A stretch of DNA of 64,000 bases. It comes from Dimorphilus gyrociliatus (taxonomy: Eukaryota > Annelida > Polychaeta > Dinophilidae). Both the position numbers and the translations under genes were made by a program. Positions 53,301 through 63,988 of the stretch are shown here, in pieces (positions within the stretch are counted from its first letter, which is position 1; every line of letters starts with the position of its first letter). Location of the stretch: NCBI GenBank assembly GCA_904063045.1, contig CAJFCJ010000017.1, positions 744,001 to 808,000 of the forward strand, in the 5' to 3' direction. The notes beneath the pieces are model-generated. The model had not been told where the DNA came from. It searched no databases and saw only the letters and a program-made list of their open reading frames with translations.

Positions 53301-56300
53301 TTACTGTTTGGAGGACAGCATCGCTCACCTGCTGATTTGGCTCCTCAGATTGTGTTATAGAAGTATCAAAAGATCGAAACGATGCATTGGTAAAGTCAGC
53401 ACTGTAAAAACTGTCAGCATCGTTTCCATTATATACTCCAGCAGATGGCAGAATGACAAGGCCATTTGCATCTAAGAATAGCGGCTTTTTGTCAGCATCA
53501 AAAACCTGTTCTCCATTTTGATCTAATAAAGGTCTGTACCCAATAGTCGTACTTGCAAGAGGCTGCGAGGAGGCTAAAACTGGTTTACCACTAGGATCAA
53601 TTATGGGTTGACCATTAGCATTTGTTGCAATTAATTTTCCAGTGTGCGTTATAAAAATAGGACGATCAAAGATATCAACTCCCTGAATGATCGTAACTGT
53701 TTCTTGCTGAGGTGGTGTTATTTGGAGATTCATTGGACGACCTTCGCCATCAAGAACAACTTTTCCATTCATATCTAATAAGAAAACTCGCCCTTTTGAA
53801 TCTACATATGGTTTATAACCTTGAAGTTTCAGCTGTTCTTCAACTTGCTCAGTAATGCCTGCATTCAGTCTCCTTGTCTTTTGAACTTCTTCTTTCTTTT
53901 TCTTCTTTTCTCTTTGTTTGTCAGCTTCTTTAGCCGCCTCTCTTTCTCGATCTTCTTGTTCAAGTTTTAAACGTTGTTGTTCCTGTTCGTATCTTATACG
54001 TTGCTCTTCTCTCTTTATTCTTTCTAATTCTTGTTTTCTTTTAGCTTTCTCTTCTTCTAGTCTTTTAATTTCCTCTTCTTGTTGTCTTAATCTTTCTTCC
54101 TCTTCCAATCTTCGCAATTCCTCTTCTTCTTGTCTCCTCCTTCGGAGTGTCTCTTCAGCTCGAAGTTTTTCTCTTTCTTTTTCTTCCTCCAATCTCTTTA
54201 ATTTTTCCTCAATTTTTTGCTTTTCTTCTTCTTCCTCTTTCATAAGAAGAATTAATCTATCTTGCCTCTTAGCTAACTCTTCTTCTAATTCCCGCTTTTT
54301 TCTATCTTCCGCGTCTCTTCTATCAAGTTCCTGTTTGTTTAACGATCTTTGAGGTCTTTCTGATCTGGTCTCTGACCTGGTCATTAGTGGTTCATATGCA
54401 GCACCCGTTCCTGTTGATGCATCGTGCAACTGAAGATTCGAAGTTTGAGTTGCATTTTCTCGACTAATATCTAAACCTCCCCTTTGCTTCGCGTCATTTG
54501 GGCCACTTTTCATAGTGCTAGTTTTGTTAGGCTTATTTTGTTGTGGTTGCTCAAATATAGAATTTATAGATGTTCCCGCTGTCATATTTGACATTCTATT
54601 ATGAGGTCTACTGCCGTAGTGGCTAGTATTATAATGTTCAGCTTCAGTGCCCATATAGGCAGAAGTGTCATGAGTTTTATTAAGATGGCGTTTTGAATTC
54701 GGCGAGTGTGTTGAATGATAAATGAGTTCTTTTGGAAGGGTCTGTAAAATAGTTATATTAAAAATTTGGTCAAAATAATTTTTAATCTACCTCTGATTCA
54801 GCAACACTGTATTCCCCAAGAATTTGCTGTAGTCTAACAGTATCCATAGAATTTGAAAGATCAGGATTTCGGGGTCTAGAATGCATAGCATTTTTCAACA
54901 GTTGTTGAGTTACTGTATCGTTCCTTGGTGTTACATCGATAGGTTTTTGCCCTTTAGAATTTTCAATAAAAGGGTTTGCTCCCAGAGCTAATAAAATCTC
55001 CACAATCCTTTGATAATGATTAGCAGCTGCTAAATGAAGAGCCGTCTCTCCATGGATATTTTTATCGTTAATTGCGACTCTATGTTTCAGTAGAATTCTT
55101 GCACAAGCAGTAAAATCATCCTTATCCCGCATTCCTTTTTGGGGTAACCATTCATTTAATACAACACAATGTAGAGGAGTATTTTCGTGGGAATCATTTA
55201 TATCTATGGCAGCGTTAAATTGTTCTATTAAAGCTTTCATGGCTTCTCTATGTCCATTTTCGGCAGTTATGTGAAGAGGAGTTTTTTCACGCCTATCTCC
55301 GAAACATGGCAATTTTATATTAACACAACTAATTTCTCTGGCAGAAAACAACTGTAACAAATGAATATGGCCTTCTCTCGCTGCAATATAGGGAGCAATA
55401 GCTCCATCTTGTCCTTTTTGAAAGACGTCTGCATTGTGATGCAATAATAGTCTAACTAATTGCAAATGGCCATATAAAGTAGCAGTATGTAACGGAGCAT
55501 TTTGTTTAGAGTCTGTTAACTGAGGATCAGCTCCTCTAGAAAGCAACATTCTTGCCATAATTCGGTCTGGTTTCTTAACGGCGATATGTAAGGGGGTCTC
55601 GCGATTATGATCACCAATGTTTGGGTTTGCACTCGCCAACAGTAACAATTCTACTGTTGCATAAAGACCTAAGTCAACACTTATATGTAAAGGGGTAAGT
55701 TTCTCTCGTCGTCTAGAGCTATAAACTGTTTGATGAACGTAATTTGGATCTACTCCTTTTTTCAAGAAATATTCCATTATTCTTGGATCTTCTTGTCGAG
55801 AGGCAAGTATAAGAGGACATGCGAATTTTTTAGTCGGCCTATGTTTGATATCAGCAATGACCAACTTTTGTATTTTATGTTCAGACTTTAATTCTTTCTC
55901 AAATATTGATTTAAGCTTTTCCAAATCATTTTCCCTTATCGCCTCCAAGATATCAGAGCCATAATCTTTAATTACGGTGGTGACACCCATATTTGAAGAG
56001 ATATTAAAGAGTTCCTTGTTGTTCAGTGATTCTCGTATTAGCTTCCAACGGTCGACTTGAGGTCTATTTAAAAGAAAGACAGAAAAGTTTACATCTAACA
56101 AATATAGTATAAAGTTATTTAACTAAGAAGGACAAGATTAAACAAATAAACACATTCACAAAGGGGTGTGGTCCTTTCAATTATCTCCTACAAGGAGGAT
56201 ACAGTTACCATAAATTCACATAAAGTAGTTAATGGGAATTTTCCCTCTTGCCTAATAAAAATATGACTCTTTATGGCCAGTCAGTTTGTTCTATTATTAT

Positions 56301-56484
56301 ACCTTAAGATCTCTGCAGTATTTTCGACATTTACTGATTCATCCTGATTTAGATTCGTCTCTTTTGAAATCCAATTGGAGTTTTCTATCTTTTGATCTGA
56401 AGGAACTTTATGACCATACCGTTTATAAGCGAAAAGAGAGATTGAAAGAATTAAAGCTGATACTGCTAAAAGAACACCGAACAT
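44384..56484 (-). CDS. giant membrane-anchored ankyrin-repeat protein with repeat arrays and death-like domain
   Basis: Five exons keep phase: 56303-56484, 54791-56063, 46230-54741 (8.5 kb), 44478-45736 and 44384-44407, giving about 3,749 residues. Order: N-terminal membrane anchor (MFGVLLAVSALILSISLFAY); about nine ankyrin repeats at residues 90-450 (ETPLHIAVKKPDRIMARMLL, TPLHITAENGHREAMKALIE); E/K/R coiled coil at about 615-780; DANG-type short repeats at about 790-910; long Ser/Glu-rich disordered region; 14 ETNIDD motifs at about 1800-2375; proline-rich linkers; four basic-aromatic modules near 2800-2960; 34 units of GQLINEK type at about 2970-3225; a death-like region near 3540-3630 (NWQDLAYSLFAQ, QVQQMMRRWWKDRGQYATIE); ending HESTV, a possible class I PDZ ligand. 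The last 24-nt exon is the least sure. Probably a scaffold tethering membrane to cytoskeleton; no orthologue recognised. Confidence 0.85.
46077..46106. repeat. (TC)n microsatellite in giant-gene intron
   Basis: An imperfect TC run with CG interruptions inside the intron between exons 3 and 4 of the giant ankyrin gene. Confidence 0.8.
46525..47290 (-). repeat. array of about 34 seven-residue units, consensus GQLINEK
   Basis: Within the 8.5 kb exon, the coding strand repeats a 21-nt unit. Variants include GQLINDQ, GRMINNR, GQLVDSF and GHLINNR. Position 1 is Gly almost throughout, positions 3-4 are hydrophobic, position 5 is Asn or Asp, and positions 6-7 are charged or polar. One 18-residue insertion (around 46,900-46,950) interrupts the array. 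The nucleotide units have diverged, but three adjacent GQLINDQ units are near-identical, showing recent expansion. Confidence 0.95.
49078..50800 (-). repeat. 14 dispersed ETNIDD motifs, several paired with EPRSGR
   Basis: Short motif copies read METNIDDYE, LETNIDDI, HETNLDDM, IETDIDDL, VETDIDNA, TETNLDDE and so on, spaced about 25-85 residues in low-complexity linkers. In five places a basic EPRSGR-type motif follows (for example near 50148, 49958, 49740, 49545; diverged near 48905). More diverged copies (TETDLDQ near 50860 and RETDIDSD near 46440) lie outside. The pattern suggests a linear binding motif in tandem. Confidence 0.9.
53460..53830 (-). repeat. short DANGQPIID-type repeats after the coiled coil
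   Basis: The encoded segment carries units such as LLDMNGKVVLDGEGRPM, ATNANGQPIIDPSGKPVL and LLDQNGEQVFDADKKPLFLD. Gly and hydrophobic residues alternate at about seven-residue spacing, resembling the GQLINEK array 6 kb further 3'. Confidence 0.7.
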
Positions 56485-57777
56485 ATAATTTGGTAGAGGG
56501 AATCAATCGTGCAATACTCGAAATTGAAGCAAATATAGACTGTTCTAGGTGAATAAAGTCAGAATGATCGTCTGTTTGCTATAGCATTCCAATAATAGGC
56601 CACTTAGGCCGACAGGTAAGAGATAGGAATTCTTATCACAGATAAGCTTTGATAATGGAGCGTCTTTCCGTAACCAATCAAGAATGGGATATAGTTAGGA
56701 TGATATATAAAGTACACTTTTATATCTATTAATAAATTAAACATTCTCTTTCATAAAGAATGTATGAAATATAACTAATATTGGCTAATAATCGAAGATA
56801 AAAGCTATTTTTAAAAAAGTGAATGTTTTACATACCGTTGCAAGATTCAAGGATATTCTTTACGCATAAATATTTCTATCAATAAGATACAATTGAGCAA
56901 ATAAAGCTCTTAAACAGATTATAATTCGGTGTCCGTTAATAAGTTCTTTAGTTTCTTTAAATAAATCCTTATTGTTGTATTTAAAATTCTAGTATATTTT
57001 AACAACGAACATATTGTGAATGTTCTGGTCATTGACTAAGGTGTGAGAACAATGATTTCTAACGCTTTTTTGAGTAATGGGGAATTCCCTAAGTGCTTTG
57101 CGCTGGCACACACTTTTTTCATAAACTTTTCTCAGATAAGGAAGATAAGTCATTGGAAAGGAATGCAAATCAATTAATCTCAGAATATTTTATATGAGCA
57201 AACGGTATAACTACATTTTAACAAAATCATGTTACAGGGCTAAATTTTAAATGGCAAAATAAACAACTATATTTTTTTAGTATTACACATTCTATGGAAC
57301 CTTAAGGCTTGATTATACAATAATACACAATGCCAATTTAAAACAACCAAGAAGATAACGCTAGGGCTCAATAATAAACAGAAGCTCACCTTTGCCTATA
57401 TTCGTTAGGATCTATTTACCTGTACAAGACTATCTACCATTCTATACGTTTTGGGTGAAAGCGGTATATCTCTATTGCATGTATGATTCGCTTAATTCAC
57501 TATGTCACACCTGAAAAAAAACATAGTGCGCATGCTCACATGATTGCAGCTCCGTCTACAAATATAAAGCAATTTCAAACTTTTTATTTTGAACATTTTT
57601 TAAAAAACGAGCAGTTGTATTTAATTTATAGAACAAAAAAGCAAATCAAATATTTGTAAATAGATCAGTTAATTTGAAGAAATGCTCAAATACTATTGAG
57701 CAATCAAAATATAAAAAATAAAAACCTCAAATGGTACAAAAGATGTGCTCTTAAAAATTCAACTTATTTTTGGAAAT
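56485..57777. other. giant-gene upstream region
   Basis: A 1.3 kb spacer between two minus-strand genes. No coding exon is recognised. A palindromic NRF1-like TGCGCATGC at 57527-57535 may mark the transcription start of the giant gene, which would imply a long or spliced 5' UTR. Confidence 0.45.
57527..57535. promoter_or_regulatory. NRF1-like TGCGCATGC element
   Basis: A full NRF1-type palindrome core in AT-rich DNA, about 1.04 kb before the giant-gene start codon and 240 bp beyond the stop codon of the TGN38/46-like gene. Function inferred from motif only. Confidence 0.4.
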
Positions 57778-59978
57778 TCAATAGACATATTCTTTAGCAC
57801 TTTTTGGCGGACCGGGTGTAGCCAGAGTTTCTTGCATATTTGCTTCTAATTTATGATACCTAGTTGACTCGCTTCTTTTACCTTTATATTGCTTTCTACC
57901 TTCAATAATAAACCCTAAGATCTGAAACATTATCAATTTAAAATTGAACAAAAGTACTTTTCTTACAAACTTTTCGTCTATTATGATATGTTATATAGCC
58001 ACAAATGGCTAGTACCACAACAGTCACCAGATATGCCATAAACCTACTGGAACTTTCCTTTTCTACATCTTCTGTAGGTTTTTTCAAGTAGTTTTCTATG
58101 AAAAAATTAATGCACAAAAAAAACAAAATTAAATGAGGCAAATACATAAAAATCACTCGTGCAACATGGAAAGTTTATCTATAAAATTCTTTTAACATTT
58201 AAAAAAATATATCAAACCTGGTATCTTTGAATTTTCTGCAGGAATAGGATTTGGTATATCTTTTGGTTGGCCATCTATGCAAATGAAAAGTAGATACTAA
58301 ATAATCACGATCTAAAATGATATTTATTGAATGGTATTTAAAAATATAAAACCTGTTTCTGTTCCTTTTGGTTGATCATGATCTTTTTCTGTTTCTTTTG
58401 GTTGATCAGAACCTTTTTCTGTTTCTTTTGGTTGATCACCTACTTTTGGTTGATCAGGACCTTTTTCTGTTCCTTTTGGTTGATCAAAACCTGTTCCTAC
58501 TTTTGGTTGATCAGGACCTTTTTCTGTTTCTTTTGGTTGATCAGAACCTTTTTCTGTTTCTTTTGGTTGATCACCTACTTTTGGTTGATCAGGACCTTTT
58601 TCTGTTTCTTTTGGTTGATCAAAACCTGTTCCTACTTTTGGTTGATCAGAACCTTTTTCTGTTTCTTTTGGTTGATCAAAACCTGTTCCTACTTTTGGTT
58701 GATCAGAACCTTTTTCTGTTTCTTTTGGTTGATCAGAACCTGTACCTAATTTTGGTTGATCAGAACCTTTTTCTGCTTCTTTTGGTTGATCAGAACCTGT
58801 TCCTACTTTTGGTTGATCAGAACCTTTTTCTGCTTCTTTTGGTTGATCAAAACCTGTTCCTACTTTTGGTAGATCAGGACCTTTTTCTGTTTCTTTTGGT
58901 TGATCAGAACCTGTTCCTACTTTTGGTTGATCAGAACCTTTTTCTGTTTCTTTTGGTTGATCAGAACCTTTTTCTGCTTCTTTTGGTTGATCAGAACCTG
59001 TTCCTACTTTTGGTTGATCAGAACCTTTTTCTGCTTCTTTTGGTTGATCAAAACCTGTTCCTACTTTTGGTAGATCAGGACCTTTTTCTGTTTCTTTTGG
59101 TTGATCAGAACCTGTTCCTACTTTTGGTAGATCAGGACCTTTTTCTGTTTCTTTTGGTTGATCAGAACCTTTTTCTGTTTCTTTTGGTTGATCAGAACCT
59201 TTTTCTGTTTCTTTTGGTTGATCACCTACTTTTGGTTGATCAGGACCTTTTTCTGTTTCTTTTGGTTGATCAGAACCTTTTTCTGTTTCTTTTGGTTGAT
59301 CACCTACTTTTGGTTGATCAGGACCTTTTTCTGTTTCTTTTGGTTGATCAGAACCTTTTTCTGTTTCTTTTGGTTGATCAGAACCTGTTCCTACTTTTGG
59401 TTGATCAGAACCTTTTTCTGCTTCTTTTGGTTGATCAAAACCTGTGCCTACTTTTGGTTGATCAGGACCTTTTTCTGTTTCTTTTGGTTGATCAGAACCT
59501 TTTTCTGCTTCTTTTGGTTGATCAGAACCTGTTCCTACTTTTGGTTGATCAGAACCTTTTTCTGCTTCTTTTGGTTTATCAAAACCTGTTCCTACTTTTG
59601 GTTGATCAGAACCTTTTTCTGTTTCTTTTGGTTGATCAGGACCTTTAAAAAGTAAACATAAAGATATTCATATTGTCAATTGTTGAAGAAAAATGAATAT
59701 ATGCTAAATTTATTTTTTCCTAAAATTATTACAAATATATTTAAGTTTGTTTTGTTGAAATGAATGCTGGCAAAAAGATTTTTATTTTTTCCTCAAATTT
59801 TGTTACATACCATTTTTGTTGTTTTTATATAGAGCATTTGAACTAATTTTTTAGTCGTTTTCTGTAATTGCTTACCACTGATTGTGTGACTTGAATCAGC
59901 GTGATGAAATGGTAAGAAGGTTGTTGTGAGAACAGTTAAAATTATAATAGTTTCCCGGCGTAATAAGGAAATTTTCAT
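57778..59978 (-). CDS. TGOLN2: TGN38/46-like trans-Golgi membrane protein with DQPK repeats
   Basis: Five exons in phase (59876-59978, 58353-59642, 58218-58274, 57971-58095, 57778-57921) give 572 residues. The signal peptide is MKISLLRRETIIILTVLTTT. The lumenal part is roughly 45 tandem units alternating SDQPKETEKG and SDQPKVGTG. A transmembrane helix (YLVTVVVLAICGYITYHNRR) joins a cytoplasmic tail ILGFIIEGRKQYKGKRSEST, then RYHKL. Mammalian TGN38/TGN46 has a repeat-rich acidic lumenal domain, one helix, and a tail with HNKRK...FVLEGKRSK and the YQRL sorting signal. Here HNRRK-ILGFIIEGRK and YHKL correspond in order and spacing. It probably cycles between trans-Golgi network and plasma membrane via AP-2/AP-1 binding to YHKL. 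Orthology is inferred mainly from the tail; repeats do not align. Confidence 0.85.
58353..59642 (-). repeat. coding minisatellite, DQPK units (27-30 bp)
   Basis: The whole 1,290 bp exon is a tandem array with near-identical nucleotide units that contain TGATCAACCAAAAG on the coding strand. Two unit types, ending ...AETEKG/ETEKG and ...VGTG, alternate with short GDQPK variants. High identity indicates recent expansion by unequal exchange, and copy number probably varies between individuals or assemblies. Confidence 0.97.
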
Positions 59979-60407
59979 GATTACACGTAGCTGAGTCTAA
60001 TCTATAAAAACTGGTGGAAAAGCGAAAAATATTCCTTATGAAAGAGTTGAGTGTCCACTGACAACAAAATAAACGAATAGCTCCAGTACTGCAAAAAGAG
60101 CTTTGTTGTTCTCAATATTTTTTAGGGGACAGTTATGTGTATTAATTTTTATGATTTATAAAATCTTAAATCTTTTTGTAAAGGATTTTCTTTTCCTTTC
60201 GTTTTCTGAATTTTTTGACACGTCTTGCGTGTAGATGTTTTTAACATAAATTGTTTCCTCTTATGGAAATAAACGAATATTTGTACTTTATATATTAATA
60301 TATTAAACTAATTTTTAAAGCTTTTTTCTCGTTTTGATGAATTTAAACTAAAATTTTTTTTCAAAGAAGATAACATTAAAATTTAGAATATTTGTTTTAG
60401 TGATTCA
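59979..60407. other. promoter of TGN38/46-like gene and 3' UTR of lectin receptor
   Basis: A 429 bp AT-rich spacer between two minus-strand genes. No gene seen. Confidence 0.5.
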
Positions 60408-63400
60408 TTATAGTGATTTATTTACGAAATCCTCTCTAGCTGTAAGAATAGCTATTTGTCTTTCAAGCTTTACTTTAAGCAAACGACGCTTTAATCTTCT
60501 TAACAACCATAAGCTAAAACACCAAGTCATACTAAACAAAATTAAGCAGGAAATAATTGTTAAAGACAATAATATATTAAAAATAGGCCCTCGGTAATAT
60601 CTATAATCAAAAGATTTTCCAGAGCAAGCTAATTCTCGCCTTACTGGAGGAGGGGATTGACAATATCGCTTCCTTACTTGAAGGCCTAATGACAATACAA
60701 CATATTCGTTTTTAGAAATTTCTTTACAAGCTTCCAAAGTTTCTTTAGTTTTGTTCCGCGTTCCGCAATATGACCAACCTGTCCATGTTGTCCAAAAGCC
60801 TTTATAGGGCCTCCAACAGATTGATTGTTTCTTCTCATGGCAATTCGTTCTGCTTAACTTATAACTATTGTTCTTCTTGAATACTACAGTCACACAATTT
60901 CCATCTTTAGAGTTAAGTTTCTTGCGAAGTTTGTGGTCATCGTACCATACCATATTATCCCAAACTAACAAATTTTTATAGAATATTTTAATTGATGTCC
61001 AACTTTCCAATTCTCCAAATGTATCATAAATATATCGGGGAAGCTCTAATTGACTTATTTCATCTGATATTTTAATTAGTTGCATATTTATTCTTTTACA
61101 AGACTCAATAGCTGCTGTTTTATTTAAAGTACCAATATTTGCCAAGCAAATTCCAGTATTGTTATTTTGTAATAGAGTAGGCCTTTTTAGTGAGCATAAA
61201 TTATTCGAACCGTCACCAAAAGAAGGTGAACATACGCCATTGGATTTTCTATATATTGTTGAATCTGTCATATCGAATGCGCAAGGTTTGCTAGAGGTAA
61301 AACATATTCTACCTTCCTCAGTGTCTTTGAGAACAGCTTCAGTGCAATTTTTAAGTTTTAAACATGTATTTATGCAATCTTGTTCCGTTATTACGTCTTT
61401 TTGCTTTCTTATATATATTGAAGCTGTTTTTTTATGACAAATGTCTTTTATTGTCGAATCCACCAAATTCATTTTTGCGGTATTATCAATATTTAAATTT
61501 AAACAAGCCATATTTTGTTTTTCTATTCTCGAACCTGTGAAGAACAAGGGATATGGCGGTGGATCATTATATTCACGTGTTCTAAACCTAAGATTAGAAT
61601 CTGTATCATTCTGACAACTACACTCTGACCATTCTGACCAAACTGACCAATCTCCAAAAAGAGGTCGATAACATACAACAGTATTTTTTTCTGTGCAGTT
61701 TGTTCTCTTTATCAAGGTAGTAGAAGAAGACGATCTAATAAAACAATCTTTATCTTTTGTATCTCTATTTCCCAGTAAATTAATACCCTGAACTCTTCTT
61801 AGCTTTTTATTAAAATTGCTGTCGTAAAAGAATTGACCGTTAATCACTTTAACCGCTACCCATATGTTCTTGCCGTTTAATTCTTCTGCTAGTGAAAAAC
61901 TCATTTGCCGTAACACGTTCATTTCATTAGTTTTACAAAACTTCAATGATTCTTTATAGTCTAGATTCTCTTCAAGAAGAAGACACCAACCATTTTCTTT
62001 GTCAAACTTATAACTCTTTTCAGCCAAATCAGTTGCTCTTCTGCAAAATCTATAAGTTTTAATATATATAAATACGCCTGGTGGTATATATCGTATTCTA
62101 TCACTTTTATCATCATCACAACTCCGCTGAGGAATCCTACATCGAATTCGATTTTCTACAAACACAACCAGAAAACTTCGACAGTCCGAGAATTTTGTAC
62201 ACTCCTTTGCACATTCGTCAACAGACTGCACTGTCTTTCTTATTTGACTTAAATCTTCTAATAGACTGAAATGTTTACAAGTTCGGTCTGATAGTTTCAA
62301 TTTACCAGGTTTGTAGATTTCGAAAGTATAATAATTGTATTCGCCGAATTGGCTTCTTTCCAAATGCTGATATAAGTTTCTAGGAATAATACGAGAATCT
62401 TTGAACGAGCACCAAATTTGAATTCCCAAATTCTTAAAACAATTCGATCTTCTTTTTATTCCTTTATGTTGAAAGAAATGAGCAGCTGAAGCATAATCTT
62501 TAGAAAAAATATCTAAATCTAAGTTTAACGTAAATTTACGAAACTTTCTCGGTATAACAACATTTAAAAAATGTTTGTAAGATAAACCAAAAGAATAACA
62601 TATACTTTCAACAACTGATTTAGTTTTCAAATCAATATTTTCGGCTCCGGTAGGTAGAGTTAAACAAATAGGACTCCACATACCTTTCCACTTAACATTA
62701 AGCATACCGCAAAATATATCTTCATTACCTCCCTCAAACTGTATCATACTACAATTAAATGAGCTGTATTGTTTTAAACTTAGAAGATGATCTATTGAGT
62801 TAAGCTGTGTTATTCCTTCACTTGACGAAGATATTAAAGACTTTTTAACCTCATTAGTGTTTTTACTAGAAGGAATTTCGTTGTAAGGGGGATAGCATGA
62901 ATTTTCAGAGCAACTCTTTCCCAAATCGGAGAATTGAAGCTAGAATATATTTTAGTTAATATATTTGTAAATATATATACTACAACAACACTTAAATACT
63001 TTACATAACTCTGTTTCTCTTTTATTTCTCTTGAAAATAGTTTAAATAGAGCGCTTTGTTCCCATCCAAAGCGAGGCCTATAACAAATTGCTGTAAGCCT
63101 AGTTTTACATGTTGTAATATTTGAAAAATTTGCAAATTTTGTTTTCTGATATCTATTTCTATGTCTCGTATCATTCTTATAAAGAAGGTGTGTTGAAAAA
63201 CAGTTTCCATTGTCTAAAGATTGAATGGGAAATGTGAGAGAGTCGATTTTATTACCTCGTCTTCCTTTCATCTTATCATAAGTATTCTCCCAATAATAGC
63301 CACTGCCAACTCTTGTTGCTCCCACCCAAATATATTCTCCTTCTGAGAAAAATGTTGAAATGTAGTTGAGTAGGTTTTTATTAAGCATAATAAGACTCAT

Positions 63401-63988
63401 GTTTAAATGATTGCATTCTTTTATACCATTTTGATAAGTTACACTTGGTAAGACAACTAGGCAACTTTCTGATATAGCATCATGATAATATCTTATATAT
63501 CTCGAAGAATAATCCCCACAAAATCTAGCAGTTTTTTTATATACATACTGTCCAGGTGCCAAATAGCTGTAAATAGGTAGAGGCTTCCTGAAGCCATCAG
63601 AGTCTAAATCTAAAATATCTGGACAGTGATGATTAGTTCTATAACACACTCCCCTACCCATCGGCAATATAGAACCAACGAAAAGAAAAGCTTTGCACAT
63701 ATCATCCGAAGCACAACTGGAGCTGCACTGTTTAATCGTCATTGAACTATCATAGGAATCTCGAGGATTTCTCCCAATAACATAATCATATATTAGTTGT
63801 GTAGGCCCGCAATATCTCCAGGAAAAATACTCTCCAGGTCGATAGAATTGCATACTGTAATCGAAAATATTAATATGCATATCTGGATATTCTTTATGAT
63901 CATCGCATGATACAAAAAGTGCTGATTTTCTATTGCAAGTTTTAGATCTTGGTATTCTCATCAATTCAAGGTAGTGCCGACTAGACAT
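60408..63988 (-). CDS. multidomain PAN / C-type-lectin / TSP1 membrane receptor (5' partial)
   Basis: Two exons are visible (63005-63988 and 60408-62939). The junction QSY-LQFSDLGKSC keeps phase and merges two long frames into more than 1,170 residues. A PAN-like unit (SMTIKQCSSSCASDDMCKAF) and a C-type-lectin-like domain (GEYIWVGATRVGSGYYWEN, ending TAICYRP) come first. A Cys-containing region with FEGGNEDIFCGMLNVKWKGM follows. Then a second PAN (QSVDECAKECTKFSDCRSF), lectin-like domain (ending TVVCYRP) and TSP1 (FGDWSVWSEWSECSC). Then a third PAN, lectin-like domain (QSICWRP) and TSP1-like (GFWTTWTGWSYCG). A membrane helix (ILLSLTIISCLILFSMTWCF) and a basic 35-residue tail close the protein. 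The visible frame is preceded by an acceptor-like TTTAG at the window edge, so coding probably continues right. Likely a cell-surface recognition or adhesion receptor; calcium-binding EPN/WND motifs are not evident, so sugar binding is doubtful. Confidence 0.85.

Noticed and set aside
53918-54352. A 144-codon Ser/Leu-rich plus-strand frame
   Set aside because: It is antisense to the E/K/R coiled coil of the giant gene (CTT/TCT codons opposite AAG/GAG) and has no other support.
54654-54791. Treating the ankyrin frame (54782-56101) and the 2,809-codon frame as separate genes
   Set aside because: The junction SVAESE-TLPKEL has a canonical donor (GTAGAT) and acceptor (TTTTACAG) in matching phase with a 49 bp intron typical of this genome, and no promoter-sized gap exists.
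58368-59648. A 426-codon plus-strand frame rich in LLVDQNLF repeats
   Set aside because: It is the antisense shadow of the DQPK minisatellite. The minus strand has signal peptide, helix, tail and correct splice phase; the plus frame is only hydrophobic repeat translation without neighbours.
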